This document shows, in pieces, positions 34,048-43,401 of a stretch of 64,000 nucleotides of DNA (the first letter of the stretch is position 1; each line of letters opens with the position of its first letter). Source of the stretch: JAWLBM01 sp041687675 (GTDB taxonomy: Bacteria; Pseudomonadota; Alphaproteobacteria; Rhizobiales; Pleomorphomonadaceae); the NCBI GenBank assembly GCA_041687675.1, contig JAWLBM010000027.1:4838-68837 (forward strand), read 5' to 3'. Made by a program: the position numbers and the translations under genes. The notes beneath the pieces are model-generated. The model was given only the letters and a program-made list of their open reading frames with translations, did not search any database and was not told where the DNA came from.

Positions 34048-35418
34048 TCAGCGGAGGCGGGCGAGGGCCCGCTCGCGGCCGATCAGCGGCAGCAGCGCCG
34101 CCATCTCCGGGCCGTGGTCGAGGCCGGTCAGCGCGCGCCGCAGCGGCAGGAAAAGGTCGCGGCCCTTTCGGCCGGTCGCCGCCTTCACGGCGCCGGTCCA
34201 GGCGCGGAAGGTGTCCGCGTCGTAGGGCTCCGCAGGCAGCAGCGCCGCCGCCTCGGCGAGGAACGCCCGGTCGGCCGGGTCGACCGCCGGATCGATCTCT
34301 CCGGCCACCACGCGCCACCAGGTCGCGGCATCCCGGACCCGCTCGCAGTTGCCGGAGACGGCCGCCCAGAAGGCCGGGTCCGCGGGGATCCCCAACTCTT
34401 CCAGCCGCGGCGCCACCGCCTCGAGGGGCAGCCGGTGCACCATTCTCGCGTTGAGCGCGGCGAGTTCGGCCGGGTCGAAGCGCGCCGGCGAGCGCGACAC
34501 GGAGGCAAGGTCGAAGCCCTCGGCAAGCGCCGCGAGGTCCGGCACCGGCTCGGCCGGATGGCTGGTGCCGAGGGTGGCGGCGAGCACCGCCACCGCCATC
34601 GGCTCGTAGCCTTCCGCCCGCAGGGAGCGGAGCGACAGCGCGCCGGTGCGCTTCGACAGCGCCTCCCCGCCCGCGTCGGCGAGCAGGTTGTGGTGGCCGA
34701 AGGCGGGCACACGGCCGCCGATCGCCTCGAACAGCGCGATCTGCACGCCGGTGTTGGTGACGTGGTCCTCGCCGCGGACCACGTGGGTGATGCCGAGGTC
34801 GAGGTCGTCCACCACCGAGGGCAGCGTGTAGAGCCAGGTCCCGTCCTCGCGCACCAGCACCGGGTCGGAGAGCGAGGCGAGGTCGACCGTCTCCTCGCCG
34901 CGGCAGAGGTCGTGCCATCTCGCCTCGGTCCGGCGCGGCGCGAAGGGGTCGCCGTCGTGGTTCGGCAGCAGGAAGCGCCAGTGCGGCCGCCGGCCCTCGG
35001 CCTCCAGCCGGGCGCGATCCTCCGCGGAGAGGCGCAGCGCCGCCCGGTCGTAGACCGGGGGCAGGCCGCGCAGCCGCCGCCGCGCGCGGGCGCGCTCCAG
35101 CTCCTCGGCAGTCTCGTAGGCCGGATAGAGAAGCCCGCGCGCCTTGAGGTCCTCGGCCACGGCGGCGTGCCGGGCGGCGCGCGCCGTCTGGCGCACCGTC
35201 TCGTCCGGGCGGATGCCGAGCCAGGCGAGGTCCTCGACTATCGCCGCGGCGAAGGCCTCGGTGGAGCGGGCGGTGTCGGTGTCGTCCAGCCTCAGGATGA
35301 ACCGCCCGCCGGAGCGTATCGCCAGCATCGCGTTGAACAGCGCGGTGCGCGCGTTGCCGATGTGGAGATAGCCCGTCGGCGAGGGCGCGAAGCGGACGGT
35401 GACAGGGGACTGGCTCAT
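34048..35418 (-). CDS. gltX: Glutamyl-tRNA synthetase, probably the second paralogue
   Basis: A 456-residue class I synthetase. The N-terminal RFAPSPTGYLHIGNARTAL holds the HIGH motif as HIGN. The KMSKS loop is degenerate: ALSKRTGALSL. Many Alphaproteobacteria have two GltX proteins, one canonical and one often charging tRNA-Gln for the amidotransferase route; the ALSKR loop and shorter length suggest this is GltX2, but the other copy is outside the window. The start at MSQSPVTVRFAPSPTG is standard. Confidence 0.92.
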   Translation of the reverse strand: MSQSPVTVRFAPSPTGYLHIGNARTALFNAMLAIRSGGRFILRLDDTDTARSTEAFAAAIVEDLAWLGIRPDETVRQTARAARHAAVAEDLKARGLLYPAYETAEELERARARRRLRGLPPVYDRAALRLSAEDRARLEAEGRRPHWRFLLPNHDGDPFAPRRTEARWHDLCRGEETVDLASLSDPVLVREDGTWLYTLPSVVDDLDLGITHVVRGEDHVTNTGVQIALFEAIGGRVPAFGHHNLLADAGGEALSKRTGALSLRSLRAEGYEPMAVAVLAATLGTSHPAEPVPDLAALAEGFDLASVSRSPARFDPAELAALNARMVHRLPLEAVAPRLEELGIPADPAFWAAVSGNCERVRDAATWWRVVAGEIDPAVDPADRAFLAEAAALLPAEPYDADTFRAWTGAVKAATGRKGRDLFLPLRRALTGLDHGPEMAALLPLIGRERALARLR

Positions 35419-35473
35419 GGCGCCCGTCCATATCGCGTTGCCGGCCGGGCGGCAACGGCGGCTCCGGGACGGC

Positions 35474-36034
35474 TCAGATGAACAGCTTGTCGTCCTCGTC
35501 GGGGCGGCGGGGCGGCGCCGCTCGCCCGGCCGGGGCAGCTCCCCCCGGCGGCGGCGGGCGCAGGCCCCCGTGGGCGCCGGCCGGCAGCGGCACCGCCCGC
35601 CCGTTGCGGCGGACGTAGGTGGTCTGGCCGAGCGCCAGGCGGCGGACCCGGTCGTAGAGCACCCGCGCGGAGACCGGCTTCACGATGAAGTCGTTGGCGC
35701 CGAGCCTCACCGCCGACAGCACGTGGCGCCGGTCGCTGTGGGCGGAGAGGAACACCACCGCCTGGGTGGCGATCCGGTCGTCCGGGCTGGTGCGGATGCG
35801 GTCGAGCAGGGTCACCCCGGTGCCGCCCGGCACGCCGAGGTTCCAGTCGAGGAGCAGCACGTCCGGCCGGTGCCGCAGGAGCATCTCCCAGCCGTCCTCC
35901 GGCGTCGTCGCGTCGACGATGTCGCGCACGCCGAGGCCGGTCAGCATGGTGCGGACGAGGCGGCGGAAATAGGCGTTGTCGTCGACCACGCCGAAGCGCA
36001 GGCCGTCGAGGGCCGTGTAGGTGTTGATCGCCAT
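35474..36034 (-). CDS. Single-domain response regulator (CheY-like) with Pro-rich tail
   Basis: A 186-residue protein. The receiver domain spans about 12-130 with the acidic pair VVDDN, the phospho-acceptor Asp63 in LLLDWN, the switch residue in FLSAHSD and the conserved Lys in FIVKPVS. The last 45 residues are rich in Pro, Gly, Ala and Arg and carry no output domain. No histidine kinase is close by. The ATG at 36034 is preceded by GGGAGAG. Confidence 0.88.
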   Translation of the reverse strand: MAINTYTALDGLRFGVVDDNAYFRRLVRTMLTGLGVRDIVDATTPEDGWEMLLRHRPDVLLLDWNLGVPGGTGVTLLDRIRTSPDDRIATQAVVFLSAHSDRRHVLSAVRLGANDFIVKPVSARVLYDRVRRLALGQTTYVRRNGRAVPLPAGAHGGLRPPPPGGAAPAGRAAPPRRPDEDDKLFI

Positions 36035-36287
36035 GGTCGCAGGGCTCTCCCGGCCGTTCCGCTGACACGGGAATCGGCCGCCCTCCGCCCCGCGGCCGGA
36101 AGGGTACATTCCAGTGTGCAGGATTTCAAAGGCGAACCGCGGTCCGCGGCGACGGGTGGCGGGCGGCCTGGCCGGCGGCCGGAGTGCCCTCCCCGTTTTC
36201 CGGCAAGGCAGGCTCGGGCCGTGCGGAGGCGACGTCGCGCGGGGCCGCCCGACCCCGGGCCATCGACGGCGGCCCTCGCGCTCCTGT

Positions 36288-36644
36288 TCAGCGCGAGAGG
36301 CCCTTCTCGCGCAGCGCGGCCTCGTAGGCGGCCATCTTGCCGTCCACCCCCTCGCCGAGTTCGCGCAGGTAGCTCCAGGTGAAGATGCCGGTGTCGTGCA
36401 GGTCGTCGAAGCGCAGCCGCACCGCGTAGGATCCGACCGGCGCGACGGCGAGGATCTCCACGTTGCGCTTGCCGGCGACCAGCTTCTTCTGGTCCGGGGC
36501 GTGGCCCTGCACCTCGGCCGAGGGGGATTCCACCCTGAGGAGCTCCGCCGGGATCGAATAGCTCGCCCCGTCGTCGAAGCTGACGGTGAGGGTCCGCCGG
36601 TCCTTCGACAGGCGGATCTCGGTCGGCCAGGGTGCGGCGGTCAT
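36288..36644 (-). CDS. DUF971 (gamma-butyrobetaine hydroxylase-like N-terminal) protein
   Basis: The 118-residue protein is a single DUF971 domain, with PTEIRLSKDRRTLTVSFDDG at the start and FDDLHDTGIFTWSYLRELGE near residue 80. The fold is shared with the N-terminal domain of gamma-butyrobetaine hydroxylase and is often linked to Fe-S proteins such as Mrp and frataxin-like systems, but no activity is proven. It starts 4 bases after the stop of the dehydrogenase gene, so they are co-transcribed. Confidence 0.88.
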   Translation of the reverse strand: MTAAPWPTEIRLSKDRRTLTVSFDDGASYSIPAELLRVESPSAEVQGHAPDQKKLVAGKRNVEILAVAPVGSYAVRLRFDDLHDTGIFTWSYLRELGEGVDGKMAAYEAALREKGLSR

Positions 36645-36648
36645 CGGC

Positions 36649-37530
36649 TCAGCCCTTCTTCGGCGTCTCGAGCCTGGCGATCAGGCTCGAGGTGTCCCAG
36701 CGCCGGCCACCCATCAGCTGCACGTCGCCGTAGAACTGGTCGACGAGCGCCGTCACCGGCAGGCGCGCCTGCGAGGCCTTGGCCTGGTCCAGCACGATGC
36801 CGAGGTCCTTGCGCATCCAGTCGACGGCGAATCCGAAGGAGAATTCGCCCTCGTTCATCGTCTTCCAGCGGTTCTCCATCTGCCAGGACTGGGCTGCCCC
36901 CTTGGAGATGACGCCGATCACCTTCTCGATGTCGAGCCCGTTGCGCTTGCCGAAGTGGATCGCCTCGGCGAGCCCCTGCACCAGGCCGGCGATGGCGATC
37001 TGGTTGACCATCTTGGTCAGCTGGCCGGCGCCGGACGGCCCCATCAGGCCGACCATCTTCGCGAACGAGCGGATCACCGGATCGGCGCGGTCGAAGACCT
37101 CCTGCTCGCCGCCGACCATCACCGTGAGCGCACCGTTCTCGGCGCCGGCCTGGCCGCCGGAGACCGGCGCGTCGAGGAAGTGGATGCCGTGCTCGCGGGC
37201 CGCACCGTCGAGATCGCGGGCGACGTGGGCGCTGGCGGTGGTGTGGTCGACGAAGATCGCGCCCGGCTTCATGCCCGAGAAGGCGCCCTCGGAGCCGACC
37301 GTCACATGGCGGAGATCGTCGTCGTTGCCGACGCAGGCGAAGACGAAGTCGGCGCCCTCGGCCGCCTCGCGCGGGGTGGCGCGGAAGGTCCCGCCGAACT
37401 TCTGGACCCAGGCCTCGGCCTTCGCGGTGGTGCGGTTGTAGACGGTGGTCTCGTGGCCGCCCCGGGTGGCGAGGTGCCCCGCCATGGGAAAGCCCATTAC
37501 GCCGAGCCCGATGAATGCAACCTTGGCCAT
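36649..37530 (-). CDS. 3-hydroxyisobutyrate dehydrogenase-family oxidoreductase
   Basis: A 293-residue beta-hydroxyacid dehydrogenase. The NAD(P)-binding motif GLGVMGFPMAGHLA lies at residues 7-20, the substrate loop APVSGGQAGAENGALTVMVGG near 120, and the catalytic Lys in LTKMVNQIAIAGL near 172. The family reduces tartronate semialdehyde, oxidises 3-hydroxyisobutyrate or acts on succinic semialdehyde; motifs do not decide which. The ATG at 37530 gives the standard MAKVAFIGLG start. Confidence 0.9.
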   Translation of the reverse strand: MAKVAFIGLGVMGFPMAGHLATRGGHETTVYNRTTAKAEAWVQKFGGTFRATPREAAEGADFVFACVGNDDDLRHVTVGSEGAFSGMKPGAIFVDHTTASAHVARDLDGAAREHGIHFLDAPVSGGQAGAENGALTVMVGGEQEVFDRADPVIRSFAKMVGLMGPSGAGQLTKMVNQIAIAGLVQGLAEAIHFGKRNGLDIEKVIGVISKGAAQSWQMENRWKTMNEGEFSFGFAVDWMRKDLGIVLDQAKASQARLPVTALVDQFYGDVQLMGGRRWDTSSLIARLETPKKG

Positions 37531-37662
37531 CCTCTTCTCCCTGCCTCGCGGCGAACGTCGCCTTGCGGCCTGTTTAGACCCTCGCGGCCGGCTTGTCAGG
37601 ACGCTCTTTCGCACTGCCCTGCCGAAGCGCTAGGCTTGCCGCAACGCAATCGAGGAGCCGTC

Positions 37663-39459
37663 ATGACCGCTTTCCCGAGTTGGGCCGACACCGCCCCCCG
37701 CCTGGTCGACGTCGCCACCGGCCGCAGCCCGGCCGACATGGTGGTGCGCGGCGGGCGCTGGGTGAACGTGCATACCCGCGAGGTGCTGTCCGGCTTCGAC
37801 GTGGCGATCGCGGCCGGCCGCTTCGCGGCGATCGCGCCGGATCTTTCCTATGCGATCGGCCCCGGCACCGAGGTGATCGACGCGGACGGCCGCTTCATGG
37901 TCCCGGGGCTCTGCGACGCGCACATGCACGTCGAGAGCGGGATGGTGACGGCGACCGAGTTCGCCCGCGCGGTGATTCCGCACGGCACCACGTCGATGTT
38001 CGTCGACCCGCACGAGATCGCCAATGTGCTGGGCCTCGCCGGCGTGCGGCTGATGCACGACGAGGCGCTGACGCTGCCGGTGAACATGTTCGTCCAGATG
38101 CCGTCCTGCGTGCCCTCCGCGCCCGGCCTCGAGACTGCCGGCGCCTCGATCGGCCCGGCAGAGGTGGCCGAGGCGATGGCCTGGCCCGGCATCGTCGGCC
38201 TCGGCGAGATGATGAACTTCCCCGGCGTCGCGGCCGGCGACGGCAAGATGCTCGAGGAGATCGCCCGGACCATGCGGGCGGGCAAGACCGTCGGCGGCCA
38301 CTACGCCTCGCCGGACCTCGGCCGCCCCTTCCTCGGCTATGTCGCCGGCGGCCCCGCCGACGACCACGAGGGCACCCGGCTGGAGGACTGCCTCGCCCGC
38401 GCCCGGCTCGGCATGCGGCCGATGATGCGGCTCGGCTCGGCCTGGTACGACGTCGCCACCCAGATCCGCGCGATCACCGAGATGGGCCTCGACCCGCGCA
38501 GCTTCATCCTGTGCACCGACGACAGCCACTCCGGCACGATCGTCCACGAGGGCCACATGAACCGGGTGGTGCGGCACGCGGTCGCCCAGGGCTGCCCGCC
38601 GCTTGTCGCGCTGCAGATGGCGACCCTCAACACCGCCCAGCACTTCGGCCTCGAGTGCGAGATCGGCTCCATCACGCCCGGGCGCCGGGCGGACATGATC
38701 CTCACCTCCGACCTCGTCGCGCTGCCGGTCGAGACCGTGGTCGCCCGCGGCCGGGTGCTCGCCGAGAACGGGCGGCTCTTGGTCGACATCCCGCCCTACC
38801 CCTACCCGGACAGCGTGCGCGGGACGGTGCGGGTGGGCCGGGCCCTCTCGGCGGACGACTTCCGGATCGAGGCGCCGGCGGGGCGCAACAGCGTCACCGC
38901 CCGCGTGATCGGGGTGATCGAGAACCAGGCGCCGACGCGGTCGCTGACCATGACCCTGCCGGTCGAGAACGGCCTTGTCTCCGCCGACCCGGCGGCGGAC
39001 GTCTGCCAGATCGCCCTCGTCGAGCGGCACCGCGGCACCGGCGAGGTGGTGAACGCCCTCGTCTCCGGCTTCGGCTACGACCGGCCCTGCGCCGTCGCCT
39101 CCACGGTCGCCCACGACAGCCACCACATGATCGTGGTGGGCACCTCCCGGGAGGACATGGCGATGGCGGCGAACCGGCTTGCCGAGGTCGGCGGCGGAGC
39201 GGTGGTGATCTCGCAGGGACGCGAGCTCGCCCTCGTCGAGATGCCCATCGCCGGGCTGATGTCGGAGGAGCGCGCCGAGGTGGTGGCCGGCAAGGCCGCC
39301 CGCCTGATCGCAGCCATGGCCGAGTGCGGCTGCCGCCTCAACAATGCCTACATGCAGCATTCTCTTCTTGCCCTTGTCGTGATTCCGGAGCTCAGGATCT
39401 CCGACATGGGCCTCGTCGACGTGGCGCGCTTCGAGCGCGTGGATCTTTTCGCGGATTGA
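37663..39459 (+). CDS. ade: Adenine deaminase
   Basis: The 598-residue amidohydrolase deaminates adenine to hypoxanthine for purine salvage. The metal-binding start of the barrel is CDAHMHVESGM near residue 85, followed by DPHEIANVLG, GLGEMMNFPG and TDDSHSGTIVHEGHMN. The C-terminal half has the Ade-specific SGFGYDRPCAVASTVAHDSHHMIVVG segment. Full length for the family. The ATG has a GAGGAG site 6 bases upstream. Confidence 0.96.
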   Translation: MTAFPSWADTAPRLVDVATGRSPADMVVRGGRWVNVHTREVLSGFDVAIAAGRFAAIAPDLSYAIGPGTEVIDADGRFMVPGLCDAHMHVESGMVTATEFARAVIPHGTTSMFVDPHEIANVLGLAGVRLMHDEALTLPVNMFVQMPSCVPSAPGLETAGASIGPAEVAEAMAWPGIVGLGEMMNFPGVAAGDGKMLEEIARTMRAGKTVGGHYASPDLGRPFLGYVAGGPADDHEGTRLEDCLARARLGMRPMMRLGSAWYDVATQIRAITEMGLDPRSFILCTDDSHSGTIVHEGHMNRVVRHAVAQGCPPLVALQMATLNTAQHFGLECEIGSITPGRRADMILTSDLVALPVETVVARGRVLAENGRLLVDIPPYPYPDSVRGTVRVGRALSADDFRIEAPAGRNSVTARVIGVIENQAPTRSLTMTLPVENGLVSADPAADVCQIALVERHRGTGEVVNALVSGFGYDRPCAVASTVAHDSHHMIVVGTSREDMAMAANRLAEVGGGAVVISQGRELALVEMPIAGLMSEERAEVVAGKAARLIAAMAECGCRLNNAYMQHSLLALVVIPELRISDMGLVDVARFERVDLFAD

Positions 39460-39548
39460 TAGGTTATGATGCCGGTGAACGAGGTGGCCGCTCCGCGGCA
39501 GACTGTATCTTTTGCGGCGCCGCCGCTGCGCCTGAACGGAGAACCATC

Positions 39549-39818
39549 ATGAAGAAGATCTTTCTCGTTTCCGCCATGGCGATCGGCCTTGCCGCGTGCA
39601 ACCAGACGGCCAGCCAGCAGCGCGTCACCACCGGCGCCGCCGTGGGTGCGCTGGGCGGCGCGGGCGTCGGCGCCCTGGTCGACGGCGGCAGGGGCGCGGC
39701 CATCGGTGCCGTCGCCGGCGGAATCGGCGGCGCGGCGGTCGCCGGCGCGACCGACCCGGGCGACCAGTGCTACGCCTACGACCGCTACGGCAACCGCATC
39801 GTTGTCGCCTGCCCCTGA
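39549..39818 (+). CDS. Glycine-zipper lipoprotein (OmpA/17-kDa-antigen-like)
   Basis: An 89-residue lipoprotein: signal peptide with lipobox GLAAC (Cys17), then a glycine-zipper helix pair (GAAVGALGGAGVGALVDGG, AAIGAVAGGIGGAAVAGA) typical of the rickettsial 17-kDa surface antigen family, and a short CYAYDRYGNRIVVACP tail with two cysteines. It probably sits in the outer membrane. A canonical terminator follows. Confidence 0.88.
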   Translation: MKKIFLVSAMAIGLAACNQTASQQRVTTGAAVGALGGAGVGALVDGGRGAAIGAVAGGIGGAAVAGATDPGDQCYAYDRYGNRIVVACP

Positions 39819-39847
39819 GCATCGCAGCGACCGACGGACATCGGACG

Positions 39848-39871
39848 GGGCCGCCTTCGGGCGGCCCTTTT
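39848..39871 (+). terminator. Rho-independent terminator of the lipoprotein gene
   Basis: An 8-bp stem GGGCCGCC/GGCGGCCC closed by a TTCG tetraloop is followed directly by TTTT. It lies 30 bases after the lipoprotein stop codon and is the most canonical terminator in the window. Confidence 0.88.
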
Positions 39872-40201
39872 CGTCGGTGCCTGGCCGCGTCCGGGGTGTT
39901 GTAGTTCGGCAACGATCCGTTCACGAATTCCATTTCGCGAGTGCCCCTCCGTCCCCCCGCCTTGTCGCCGGGCCGGAACGCCCGCACTCTGGCCGGGCGT
40001 CGTCGTAGGGAGTACCGGCTGGCGCCGGTGCGGCGCTCGATCCGGCCGACCGCCCTCCGGGCGGTGGCGCGGTTCCAGGGCGACGGACGTGCTGCAGAAG
40101 CTCGATCATCAACCGAAGGCCGGGGTAGCGCGCGGTCGTCCGCTCCGCTGCCGACACGGCCGGGGCGGTGCGGTCGCGGGCGCATGGGGCGGAGCGCGGC
40201 G
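39872..40201. other. Intergenic region with no visible gene
   Basis: About 330 bases between the lipoprotein terminator and the response regulator. An AT-richer stretch around 39896-39940 may hold a promoter, but I cannot align convincing -35 and -10 boxes. The frame that crosses the region into the regulator is Arg/Ala low complexity and unlikely to be translated. Confidence 0.6.
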
Positions 40202-40693
40202 ATGAGCGGCGGGGCCGACTTCCGCGGCGACCCGCCTCGCCGCGCGCCGGACCTGCGGCCGGCCGGGCCCCGCCGGGGGGCGTCGGCTCCCGGGCGGTCG
40301 GCCTGCGTGCTCGTCATCGACGACGACGAGGACGACCGCGTGGTGATCGCGCGCGCCCTCGTCCGGGCGCGGCCGCGTCTGCAGGTCGTCGAGGCGACCA
40401 CGGTGGCCGAAGCCCTCTCGATGATTGTGGAACACGCCCCGGCCTTCGCCCTGCTCGACCTCAGGATGGACGGAACGGACGGCTTCGAGGTACTGGCGGC
40501 CAGCCGCGGCGGCAGCGGCCGCCCGCGGGTGCCGCTGGTGGTCTTCTCGACCTCGGACAGTCCGGACGACATCCGCCGGGCCTATGAACTCGGCGCCAAC
40601 GCCTATGTGCAGAAGCCGGCCAGCCTGGCGGACTACGAGCGTCTCGCCCGCCGCCTCGCCGACTTCTGGATCGACACGGTGGCGCGCCCCTGA
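40202..40693 (+). CDS. Single-domain response regulator (Rcp1-like)
   Basis: A 163-residue protein with a short basic/Pro N-terminus and one receiver domain: VLVIDDDEDDRVVIARAL acidic cluster, Asp86 in LLDLRMDG, VFSTSDSPDD and the Lys in AYVQKPAS. The IDDDEDDRVVI spacing is typical of the Rcp1/CheY-like regulators paired with phytochrome-type or hybrid kinases, none of which is nearby. The ATG at 40202 follows GGAG; an in-frame upstream ATG would add a non-conserved segment. Confidence 0.85.
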   Translation: MSGGADFRGDPPRRAPDLRPAGPRRGASAPGRSACVLVIDDDEDDRVVIARALVRARPRLQVVEATTVAEALSMIVEHAPAFALLDLRMDGTDGFEVLAASRGGSGRPRVPLVVFSTSDSPDDIRRAYELGANAYVQKPASLADYERLARRLADFWIDTVARP

Positions 40694-40709
40694 CCGGGGC
40701 GGCGGACGC

Positions 40710-41549
40710 TCAGTCCGAGGCGCGCTTCAGGTGCCGCGTCAGCCGCAGTTCCAGCACGTCCCACACCCGGCGCAGCACCTCGACCATGACGAGGTAGAGG
40801 ATCGCCGCCCAGAGGTAGACCTGCATGTCGTAGGTCTTGGAGAAGGCGTAGCGGGTCTGGCCCATCAGGTCGAAGACGGTGATCACCGCGGCGATCGCCG
40901 AGCCCTTGATCATCAGCACCACCTCGTTGCCGTAGGGGCGCAGCGAGGTGATCAGCGCCTGCGGCAGGATCACCTTCAAAAGGGTGACGGAGCGACGCAG
41001 CCCGAGCGAGTCGGCGGCCTGCCACTGGCCGTTCGGCACCGACCGGATCGCCCCGGCGAGGATCTCCGCCTGGTAGGCGGCGGTGTTGAGCGAGAAGGTC
41101 AGGACCGCGCAGAAGAAGGCCTCGCGGAAGAACCACCAAAGGCCGATCGCGCGGAAGAAGTCGGAGAACTGGCCGACGCCGTAGTAGACGAGGAAGGTCT
41201 GCGCGAGCAGCGGCGTGCCGCGGAAGAAGTAGGAGTAGCCGAAGGCGAGGGTCGCCCCGAGGCCCGGGCGGGCGAGACGGCCCGCGGCGATCGGGATGGA
41301 GATGATCGCGCCGAGGACGACCGAGAGCACCACCAGTTGCATGGTCACCCAGACGCCGGAGAGGACGCGCGGCAGGTAGCGGGCGTACATCTCCGCGTCG
41401 TAGCCCTGCGCAAGCAGCAGCGCGAGGCCGAGGCCGAGCGCGCTCCAGGCCACCAGCAGCGCCCAGCCGGCGCCCCGGGCGGCCGAGAAGCGGCGGCGGG
41501 CGGCGGGCGGCGGCGGCGAGGCCTCGATGCTGGTGGTCGCGTGGGTCAT
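40710..41549 (-). CDS. Polar amino-acid ABC transporter permease (HisM-like)
   Basis: A 279-residue inner-membrane permease with five to six helices and the His/Glu/Gln-class EAA loop (GSAIAAVITVFDLMGQTRYAFSKTYD region). The segment FFRGTPLLAQTFLVYYGVGQF is the hallmark of HisMQ/GlnP permeases. An N-terminal Pro-rich extension of about 25 residues precedes helix 1. It overlaps the second permease gene as ATGA. No ATPase gene is adjacent, so the importer borrows one from elsewhere. Confidence 0.92.
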   Translation of the reverse strand: MTHATTSIEASPPPPAARRRFSAARGAGWALLVAWSALGLGLALLLAQGYDAEMYARYLPRVLSGVWVTMQLVVLSVVLGAIISIPIAAGRLARPGLGATLAFGYSYFFRGTPLLAQTFLVYYGVGQFSDFFRAIGLWWFFREAFFCAVLTFSLNTAAYQAEILAGAIRSVPNGQWQAADSLGLRRSVTLLKVILPQALITSLRPYGNEVVLMIKGSAIAAVITVFDLMGQTRYAFSKTYDMQVYLWAAILYLVMVEVLRRVWDVLELRLTRHLKRASD

Positions 41550-42256
41550 GCCCGGCCCCCCTGCCCCCGCTCCGCCCAGGCCGAGACCCGCCCGATCCCG
41601 ATCGAAGAGATCATCGACAGGACCAGGTAGATCATGCAGGCGACCAGGAAGAAGAAGAACGGCTCCTTGGTGTTGCCCACGGCAACCGAGGTGTTGCGCA
41701 GGATGTCGTTGAGGCCGATCACCGACACGAGCGCGGTGTCCTTGAGAAGGATCAGCCAGAGATTGGAGAGCCCCGGCAGCGCCAGTCGGATCAGCTGCGG
41801 CGCGATGACGAGGCGCATGGTGGCGAAGCGCGACATGCCCAGCGCCTGCGAGCCCTCGTACTGCCCGGCGGGGATGCCGCGGAAGGCGGACAGGAACACC
41901 TCGCTCGCATAGGAGGAGAACACCAGCGCCAGCGCGAACATGCCGGCCACGAATCCGTTCACCTCGATGGGCTCGCCGAAGAGGGCCATCGACAGCCGGG
42001 ACAGCGCGATCTGGCCGCCGTAGTAGATGAGGAACAGCGTCAGGAGTTCCGGCAGGCCGCGGAAGATGGTGGTGTAGACGTTGGCCGCCGCGCGCAGCGC
42101 CGGCTCGTGCGAATTCTTGGCGAGCGCGATCAGGAAGCCGAGCACCAGCCCGAAGGGCAGCGTCGCCAGCGCCAGCGTGATCGTCACCAGCGTCCCGGCG
42201 GCGATCTCGTCGCCCCAGCCGGCGTCGCCCCAGGCGAGGTGCTGAAAGAGGTCCAT
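41546..42256 (-). CDS. Polar amino-acid ABC transporter permease (HisQ-like)
   Basis: A 236-residue partner permease with the same family blocks: FRGLPELLTLFLIYYGGQ and the EAA-type LKDTALVSVIGLNDILRNTSVA loop that contacts the ATPase. It would form the heterodimeric channel with the gene downstream. It is separated from the binding-protein gene by 153 bases containing a hairpin. Confidence 0.92.
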   Translation of the reverse strand: MDLFQHLAWGDAGWGDEIAAGTLVTITLALATLPFGLVLGFLIALAKNSHEPALRAAANVYTTIFRGLPELLTLFLIYYGGQIALSRLSMALFGEPIEVNGFVAGMFALALVFSSYASEVFLSAFRGIPAGQYEGSQALGMSRFATMRLVIAPQLIRLALPGLSNLWLILLKDTALVSVIGLNDILRNTSVAVGNTKEPFFFFLVACMIYLVLSMISSIGIGRVSAWAERGQGGRA

Positions 42257-42374
42257 GGCGTCCTCGGTTCCCCCCTCCGGGACCGCCCCGCGATTCGGAC
42301 GACCGGGGCGACGTCCGGGCGGCAGCCCGGATCACCCCTCGTCGTCCCGACCGCGACCGCGGATCGCCCGTTGT

Positions 42375-42399
42375 GGCGGGGCGGTCTCGCCGCCCCGCC
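42375..42399 (-). promoter_or_regulatory. Intercistronic hairpin between binding protein and permease genes
   Basis: A perfect 10-bp stem GGCGGGGCGG/CCGCCCCGCC with a 5-base loop lies just after the binding-protein stop. Such hairpins commonly protect the upstream mRNA or attenuate, so that more binding protein than permease is made. No T run follows. Confidence 0.55.
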
Positions 42400-42409
42400 G
42401 GTGCGGACG

Positions 42410-43189
42410 TCAGCCGCCGTAGACGTCGAAGTCGAAGTACTTCTTGTTGATATCTTCGTACTTGCCGTTGGCGCGGATCGCCTCGATGGCCTGGTTGAGG
42501 GCCTCGCGGAGCTCGTCCTCGCCCTTGCGGACGGCGATGCCGGCTCCGACGCCGTGGATCTCCTCAATGGGGGTCACGGTGCCGACCAGCTTGCAGCAGT
42601 CGCCATCCGGGGTGGCGAGCCAGTCGGACAGCACGACCACGTCGTCCACCGCGGCGTCGAGGCGGCCGTTCTCGAGATCAAGCTTGTACTCGTCCGGGGT
42701 CGGGTAGAGCTTCACGTCGCTGTCGGTCAGGAACTGTTCGGCCCAGGAGGAGTGGGTCGTCGAGCTCTGGGCGCCGACCACCATGCCGGCGAGATCCTCG
42801 GGCGCAACGCCCGCGATGTCGCTGTCCTTCGGCACGGCGACCGCCGGCGGCGTGTTGTAGTACTTGTTGGTGAAGTCGACCGACTTCTTGCGCTCCTCGT
42901 TGATCGACATGGAGGCGATGATCGCGTCGAACTTGTTGGCGAGCAGCGCGGGGATGATGCCATCCCAGTCCTGCACGACGAACTCGCACTCGGCCTTCAT
43001 CTCCTCGCAGAGCGCCTTGGCGATCTCGACGTCGAAGCCCTTCAGTTCGCCGGCGGAGTCGAGATAGTTGAACGGGGGATAGGCGCCCTCGGTCCCGATC
43101 CGGATCTTCTTCATGTCCTGGGCCGAGGCCCCCGCCACCGCCGCGACGGCGACGCTGGCGGCCAGGGCGACAATCTTGATCAGCTTCAT
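42410..43189 (-). CDS. Periplasmic polar amino-acid binding protein (HisJ/ArgT-like)
   Basis: A 259-residue solute-binding protein. Residues 1-23 are a signal peptide ending ASA. The mature part has the SBP_bac_3 signature RIGTEGAYPPFNYLDSAGELKG (first 20 residues shown in part), FDAIIASMSINEERKKSVDFT and an acidic DAAVDDVVVLSDW. It is closest in pattern to the Lys/Arg/Orn/His binding proteins. First gene of the importer operon; the AT-rich 43330-43400 region upstream likely holds its promoter. Confidence 0.93.
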   Translation of the reverse strand: MKLIKIVALAASVAVAAVAGASAQDMKKIRIGTEGAYPPFNYLDSAGELKGFDVEIAKALCEEMKAECEFVVQDWDGIIPALLANKFDAIIASMSINEERKKSVDFTNKYYNTPPAVAVPKDSDIAGVAPEDLAGMVVGAQSSTTHSSWAEQFLTDSDVKLYPTPDEYKLDLENGRLDAAVDDVVVLSDWLATPDGDCCKLVGTVTPIEEIHGVGAGIAVRKGEDELREALNQAIEAIRANGKYEDINKKYFDFDVYGG

Positions 43190-43401
43190 GAGTTACCTCT
43201 GGTCCCGGCCGCTGCCTGGCAGGATCTCGATCCGCCACCGGCGCATCTTGCGGCCTTCCTTCGTTCGATTGCGGTCATGGCGGGGAATTCTGCGGGATCC
43301 CGCCGCCACTTGGCGCCCATACAAGCCGTTTGCGCAGGCGGATGCAACGGTTCCGGCGAACAGATTTTTGCATGATCTATTCAGTATGTGACTATCCGCT
43401 C